The notes under the pieces were generated by a model, which saw only the letters and a list, made by a program, of their open reading frames with translations, searched no databases and had not been told where the DNA came from. Of a stretch of DNA of 38,709 nucleotides, positions 34,904 through 38,709 are shown in pieces; the first letter of the stretch is position 1, and each line of letters begins with the position of its first letter. The position numbers were made by a program, and so were the translations under genes. Source of the DNA: Candidatus Methanoperedens sp. (lineage in GTDB: Archaea; Halobacteriota; Methanosarcinia; Methanosarcinales; Methanoperedenaceae); the NCBI GenBank assembly GCA_012026835.1, contig VEPN01000027.1:1-38709 (forward strand). Direction: 5' to 3'.

Positions 34904-36468
34904 TCGGGACTGTAAGCTCAAGCGACGATGAAGGGTTCACATTTATCTCGTGTGAGAGGCTCCCGAAAGGGATGTTTATATGTTATACCGATGCCGGGAC
35001 AAAAATCCTGTGCAGGGTAAAACATGCCGAGCCTTTGAAAAGATACCCCGTGGAGTTCCTTCTGGATGCCAGGCTTCCTGCTGATGATGTTTCTGCGTTC
35101 TACGGGCTTGATACCCTTGATTTTAAGTATTTTTCCTACTCGGCTTCTATCATAGGTTATTTTGATTCTGCAATGGGTGAGTTCATTAACCCAAGGACTA
35201 ATCCTTCCTGCGGGCAGAAAATAGAACTTGCAGGTAAGGATGTCCTGAAAGATATAAGTAAAACACAGGAAGGTTCAAAGGGTTCGGCGCTTATTGGAAC
35301 CATCCTTGGAGGGGATACAGGAGTCATATTATCGGTACGCGACCTTGTAAGCCAGCATGTGTCAGTCATCGCTTCCACGGGAGCGGGGAAGTCATATACT
35401 GTCGGGGTTCTGGTCGAAGAACTGCTAAAGCCCCAGAACATGGCGCCTGTCCTGGTTTTTGACCCGCACGGGGAATACTCTTCTCTTGGTGAGATATCAA
35501 ACATGCCCGGCTGCATTACTCCTTCCTACCGCCCAAAGGTAAAAACCGTGAAACCGGAAAACGTGAAAATAAGAGTCAGTGACCTTCTGGTCAGCGATTT
35601 TATAAGCATAATGGATGACGGCACGATGTCAGATAAGATGAAAACCCTTTTCAGGTCTGCTTACCACAATCTTAAGAACAGCAAAAAGAAACAATTCACG
35701 CGCAACGAGCTTCGGGGGGAGATCGAGGCATTGCGTGACTCAAATAACGAGCCTACGATAGAAGGCATTCTCTGGAGGTTCGGGAAGCTTTACGCGAATA
35801 TATTCGATGATTTCCAGACTATCCCGCTTGCTGAGTATTTCAGGATAGGCCAGCTTACGATAATGGATGTTTCGGGTATTGAGGAAACATTCCAGCAGTT
35901 GATAGCATCTGTCATGCTGCGGCGGCTTTTTGATGCAAGGGAGGGCACGGAGAACAACAGGTATAACGAATCCCATGTTGATAAATTCCTTCCCTATCCT
36001 GTATTCGTCGTCATCGAGGAGGCGCACAGGTTCGCACCCCACAGCGGCGAGGCAAAGTCAAAAGGCATCCTCAAGACGATTCTCTCAGAAGGCAGGAAAT
36101 TCGGCATCGGGGTATGCATGGTATCACAGCGCCCAAGCAAGCTGGATGCAGATTCGCTCTCGCAATGCATGACCCAGATAACGATGCGGATAATCAACCC
36201 GGCAGACCAGCAGCAGATAGCCCAGAGCATTGAATCTGCAAGCAGGGACCTGATATCAGAGCTGCCCTCGCTTGCAAAGGGGCAGGCTATAATCTCCGGG
36301 GTGGCGATAAATACCCCGACGATTGTGAGGATCAGGAAGAGGCTTACAAGCGATGCCAGAGGCAGGAGCAAGGATGCACCTGCGCTGTGGGAAGCGCAGA
36401 GGGAATACGAGGAAAAGCATGAGAGGGCCGGGGTGAGGGCTGATGAGGAGATGGATGTGGGGGTGTGA
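34900..36468 (+). CDS. herA: Hexameric DNA translocase HerA
   Basis: HerA is a FtsK-like ATPase that drives DNA through the NurA ring during end resection. The 522 residues contain an N-terminal HAS-type barrel (about 1-55), Walker A in ASTGAGKSYT with K164, and Walker B with E373/E374 in FVVIEEAHRF. They also contain the GRKFGIGVCMVSQRPSKL segment and the late arginine-rich region. The C-terminus ends in a charged tail. It is the last gene of the mre11-rad50-nurA operon. A 10-base inverted repeat follows before the convergent toxin-antitoxin genes. Confidence 0.95.
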   Translation: MIGTVSSSDDEGFTFISCERLPKGMFICYTDAGTKILCRVKHAEPLKRYPVEFLLDARLPADDVSAFYGLDTLDFKYFSYSASIIGYFDSAMGEFINPRTNPSCGQKIELAGKDVLKDISKTQEGSKGSALIGTILGGDTGVILSVRDLVSQHVSVIASTGAGKSYTVGVLVEELLKPQNMAPVLVFDPHGEYSSLGEISNMPGCITPSYRPKVKTVKPENVKIRVSDLLVSDFISIMDDGTMSDKMKTLFRSAYHNLKNSKKKQFTRNELRGEIEALRDSNNEPTIEGILWRFGKLYANIFDDFQTIPLAEYFRIGQLTIMDVSGIEETFQQLIASVMLRRLFDAREGTENNRYNESHVDKFLPYPVFVVIEEAHRFAPHSGEAKSKGILKTILSEGRKFGIGVCMVSQRPSKLDADSLSQCMTQITMRIINPADQQQIAQSIESASRDLISELPSLAKGQAIISGVAINTPTIVRIRKRLTSDARGRSKDAPALWEAQREYEEKHERAGVRADEEMDVGV

Positions 36469-36485
36469 GGATTATACGCTCATCT

Positions 36486-36526
36486 CTCGTTGGTTACTTT
36501 GAGCTTGACCACATTCAACCAATGAG
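36486..36526. terminator. Hairpin between convergent herA and antitoxin genes
   Basis: CTCGTTGGTT pairs with AACCAATGAG (one wobble) across a 21-base loop. It fills the gap between the herA stop and the stop of the convergent gene at 36527. It has no T-run, so it may be a bidirectional end signal or an mRNA-protecting structure rather than a classic terminator. Confidence 0.45.
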
Positions 36527-36907
36527 CTACGCTGTCAGTGGAACCGTAATATGCAGCGCATCGTAATCAACAACTGGCACTTTCCTGACGTGATTTTTCC
36601 CTTCCTTAAGCTCAAGGAGACCTACACCTTCCAGGAAAGTGAGGTCATTATGCACATTTGATTCCTTGCGCTTCAGCATCCTTGCCAGCTCGCTAATAGA
36701 TTCCGGTCTCTTCTCCCTGATAATCTGAAGCAAGCGCAGGCGCTCGCGAGTCAAAATCTTTCCAATATCCTCTGCTGTGCGCGCCATTATCTTATGGGGT
36801 TCTGGTTCGTGTATCTCGCCGCTCCTGACCCTTTCAAATAGCTGGTTCAGATGCTCTCCATATTCTTCATCACTCATAATTACAATTTCAACGTCTTTTA
36901 ATTTCAT
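36527..36907 (-). CDS. Winged-helix DNA-binding antitoxin, HVO_A0114/TumA-like
   Basis: This 126-residue protein has an acidic N-terminal half and a winged-helix domain (ILTRERLRLLQIIREKRP, then SISELARMLKRKESNVHNDL and LELKEGKNHVRKVPVVDYD). It matches the COG4190/HVO_A0114-type predicted regulators that are paired with TumE-type toxins. Its start overlaps the end of the upstream toxin gene by 20 bases, which is typical of toxin-antitoxin operons. It would bind and neutralise the toxin and repress their common promoter. Confidence 0.82.
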   Translation of the reverse strand: MKLKDVEIVIMSDEEYGEHLNQLFERVRSGEIHEPEPHKIMARTAEDIGKILTRERLRLLQIIREKRPESISELARMLKRKESNVHNDLTFLEGVGLLELKEGKNHVRKVPVVDYDALHITVPLTA

Positions 36908-37226
36908 CGATTTTCCTCCGGTTTTCTGCTATCATTCTCATTAACTCATCAATCAATTCTTTTGGGCTGTTAAAGTCTATCTCCTGCACGTCATTTTCAA
37001 ACATATGTTTGTGATCTCTTTTGCGGTGTCCTTTTATTACATGAGCATTATCGAAACGTATCAGAGTCCTCCATCCCTCACTTGTTCTGATTCGGTAATT
37101 GAAACTGTATTTCACGCCGTGGGGGATTTCAGAGGATACGGGTACTTGTGTTACCGAGATATCGATGATCTCATCTTCAGCAAGTATTCGAGTTTCTCTA
37201 ATGGTTCTATCTGGCACAGGGTACAT
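36888..37226 (-). CDS. TumE/DUF6516-like toxin
   Basis: This 112-residue protein has a beta-rich core (HGVKYSFNYRIRTSEGWRTL), then RFDNAHVIKGHRKRDHKHMF. The FDNA-H...H-HxH pattern is typical of TumE-type (DUF6516) toxin components. It is the first gene of the pair and overlaps the winged-helix antitoxin gene. A/T-rich TATA-like runs lie at 37237-37262, so close to the ATG that the mRNA is probably leaderless. The target of this toxin family is not well defined. Confidence 0.78.
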   Translation of the reverse strand: MYPVPDRTIRETRILAEDEIIDISVTQVPVSSEIPHGVKYSFNYRIRTSEGWRTLIRFDNAHVIKGHRKRDHKHMFENDVQEIDFNSPKELIDELMRMIAENRRKIDEIKRR

Positions 37227-37375
37227 AGCACTCTTAAACTATAAATAGTTATATGGTATTAGCATATAGATAATATTATTTCGTGCCCCTTCAATTGCAT
37301 CAAATCATGGTAACAAAACAAGCGATAAAAAGAAAGTTTAACAAACAGGACATCTGAGGAAGACACTCATCGGGA

Positions 37376-38210
37376 GTGTCATGTCCAAAGGGTTAAAATC
37401 CCACCTTCCGGGCCTGTCCCCGGATGAAGAGAAGGGAAGAGCAGTGCTGCGAAGCATTGTGCAGAGTTCCCGTATCGGCAACCACAGCCCTGAACACCAG
37501 TGAACCAATATTGGCCTTAATGCGATGCGACGTTCCAGTCACATGCGGAAGCCTGGGCAGAGTAATGAACATTAGGGTGCTATGGCAGGGATGGCTGCGA
37601 ATGCTTTCTATCGTGACCAGGGGAGGTCTTGCAGTGTCCTCCCTGAAGCTGGATTCAACACCCTACACGTTTCCGGGTCACTGAATCCAACCGAAGGGAT
37701 ACAGGTAACAGAGGCATAACCTTATGGGAAAACCAAAGTGATGCGCTGCAAGAAGTCGGAAGAACCAATAGTAGCGATGGCGGCAGAGCCGATGAGACAG
37801 AGAACCTGCATCGATGGATGCAGGGGGCGACTCTGTTGAGGTAAAACTTTGCCGAGCGAAGGGGTTCCAATCTGGATATAGTAGAGGTGAGCGGCACGAT
37901 AACACCGATCAGATCAAAAGAAGATACCAGAACAGTAAGCACTGCCGAAACGGCAATAAAACGCTCTCTGGTGACAGTATGTGAATATGTGAAGATAGTG
38001 GAACAACTGCTGCAAGCCAAAACAGATGGAGACAGTAAATGAAGAAATGGAATCAGCAATACCATGACAAATGGGCTGGTTTCGCTTTCTTCAATGCCGG
38101 ACGAAACCATTTCCTGCAATGGGATACGCCGGATGAAAGCTGCGTACGGGAAATCCATCCGTGCAGTTTGATGAGGAGGTGGTGCCTGAAAGGGCACTGC
38201 TTTACTCTGC
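37376..38210 (+). mobile_element. Group II intron lacking its reverse transcriptase
   Basis: The roughly 835 bases have few stable coding frames but many group II intron features. There is a GTGTC-like 5' end and a GGGTTAAAATCCC stem near the start. Internal segments include GAAGAACCAATAGTAGCGA and GGTAAAACTTTGCCGAGCG. A domain V-like hairpin with the AGC triad follows at 38136-38170, then a domain VI-like stem (GTGGTGCC/GGCACTGC, 38179-38200) and TTTACTCT at the 3' end. In the domain IV position there is only a stub (38026-38110) beginning ATGAAGAAATGG, where a full element would carry a reverse transcriptase. Exact ends are uncertain by several bases. A GACACTC/GAGTGTC hairpin (37362-37380) lies at the 5' boundary. 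Confidence 0.7.
38136..38205 (+). ncRNA. Group II intron domain V and VI
   Basis: AAGCTGC pairs with GCAGTTT around a GGGAAATCC tip, which fits the about 34-base catalytic domain V with its AGC triad. The next stem GTGGTGCC/GGCACTGC with the following TTTAC fits domain VI with the branch-point adenosine. The distal part of domain V pairs less well than the consensus. Confidence 0.65.
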
Positions 38211-38285
38211 AGCCTTCTATAATGCCCTCGCTTCGGCTGCAACTCAAACAATTCGTAGAGGATTAAAAGTGCCCACTACCTCCCC

Positions 38286-38654
38286 TTATTCCATCTTCTT
38301 CTTAAAATCATTCGCAGCAACCAGCACCGGGTCCCATACGGGCGCAAACGGGGGCGCATAGCTCAGATCAAGGCTCGTCAGTTCTCCTATGCTCATCCCT
38401 GCAGTTATAGCAGTTGCAATAATATATATCCTCTTGGATACTCCCTCTTTACCAGCCGCCCCGGCTCCAAGAATCCTGCCTGTGCTCTTTTCGGCTATCA
38501 GCTCGATCAATATTTCGCTGCCTCCGGGATAATAATGCGCCCGTTGTATTATGCGCGCATGGTTTTCAGGTTTGAAAAATTGTTTCCTTGCTTCACCGTC
38601 TTCCCCGACAGAAGAAATCCAATTAGCTATTTGACTTAAAAAGCTATCTTTTTG
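38286..38654 (-). pseudogene. C-terminal remnant of CoA-disulfide reductase-type flavoprotein
   Basis: The frame reads as the dimerisation domain of a CoA-disulfide reductase/NADH oxidase (AHYYPGGSEILIELIAE, then GAAGKEGVSKRI, IATAITAGMS and the end YAPPFAPVWDPVLVAANDF). The FAD- and NADH-binding domains are missing. The frame meets a TAA at 38655-38657 and has no ATG; only a TTG at 38510 and codons such as ATT could start it. Upstream sequence to the window edge is A/T-rich and not coding in this frame. It is either a truncated pseudogene or a short stand-alone domain. Confidence 0.72.
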
Positions 38655-38692
38655 TTAGCTATGACCTGATTTTCACAAAAATTCTATCGACA

Positions 38693-38703
38693 TATATAAA
38701 TAC
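38693..38703 (-). promoter_or_regulatory. Candidate TATA box at the window edge
   Basis: On the minus strand the sequence reads AGTATTTATATATG, a good archaeal TATA match. It would start transcription near 38670, just ahead of the flavoprotein remnant. A promoter placed directly before a headless gene piece suggests either a deletion that fused promoter and remnant or a real short gene. Confidence 0.4.
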
Positions 38704-38709
38704 TTTGCC

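Noticed and set aside
37655-38251. Long minus-strand open frame inside the intron region
   Set aside because: The composition is odd (Ser/Leu/Pro-rich, no family resemblance) and the plus strand carries group II intron structure. It is a chance frame.
38039-38266. 75-codon plus-strand frame across the intron end
   Set aside because: It runs through domains V and VI of the intron. Only its first few codons could be a remnant of the reverse-transcriptase start.

Overview
The window looks like a chromosomal segment of a methanogen-related euryarchaeon (Methanosarcinales-type; a Methanoperedens/ANME-2-like lineage is my best guess, not proven). Supporting signs are archaeal housekeeping genes (archaeal-type S-adenosylmethionine synthetase, TiaS, the Mre11-Rad50-NurA-HerA repair locus, form III RuBisCO next to a COG1395-type regulator), many A/T-rich TATA boxes about 25 bases before gene starts, several apparently leaderless genes, and a UPF0104-type membrane protein. 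No rRNA, tRNA or CRISPR array was recognised.

Layout. 157-1697: purQ followed by a metallo-beta-lactamase-fold hydrolase. 1712-14435: a surface-glycan island. On the minus strand, a large membrane protein, a Wzx-type flippase and the CDP-glucose pair rfbF/rfbG form one operon. On the plus strand, a radical SAM/SPASM enzyme, a fused double-SDR protein, two methyltransferases and an LPG-synthase-TM-type membrane protein follow one another. A minus-strand GDP-mannose 4,6-dehydratase closes the island. These genes would make, decorate and export 6-deoxysugar-containing glycans or glycolipids, but the enzymes that finish the sugars are not in the window.

14599-20958: a housekeeping block with metK, a minus-strand operon of regulator - form III RuBisCO - YjbQ, then tiaS, nadE and a small zinc-finger protein. 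21059-26940: an accessory and partly decayed stretch. It holds a VapC-like PIN gene with an internal deletion, two paralogous lipoproteins each made of about ten 40-residue beta-propeller-type repeats with a Yip1-family membrane protein between them, a run of four abutting hairpins, a small gene flanked by identical palindromes, a truncated PAS protein and a frameshifted arsenate-reductase/phosphatase remnant.

27060-36468: a secreted alkaline phosphatase with a clear terminator, UppP, then mre11-rad50-nurA-(HAS-barrel-like gene)-herA, tightly packed and partly overlapping, which should form the DNA-end-resection machine. 36527-38709: a TumE/TumA-type toxin-antitoxin pair, an apparently ORF-less group II intron, and the C-terminal remnant of a CoA-disulfide-reductase-type flavoprotein at the window edge.

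Most interesting: the lipoprotein-Yip1-lipoprotein locus and its flanking hairpins, the palindrome-flanked small gene, the non-canonical Rad50 hook (C-X7-C instead of C-X2-C), the ORF-less group II intron, and the double-SDR fusion beside a SPASM enzyme.
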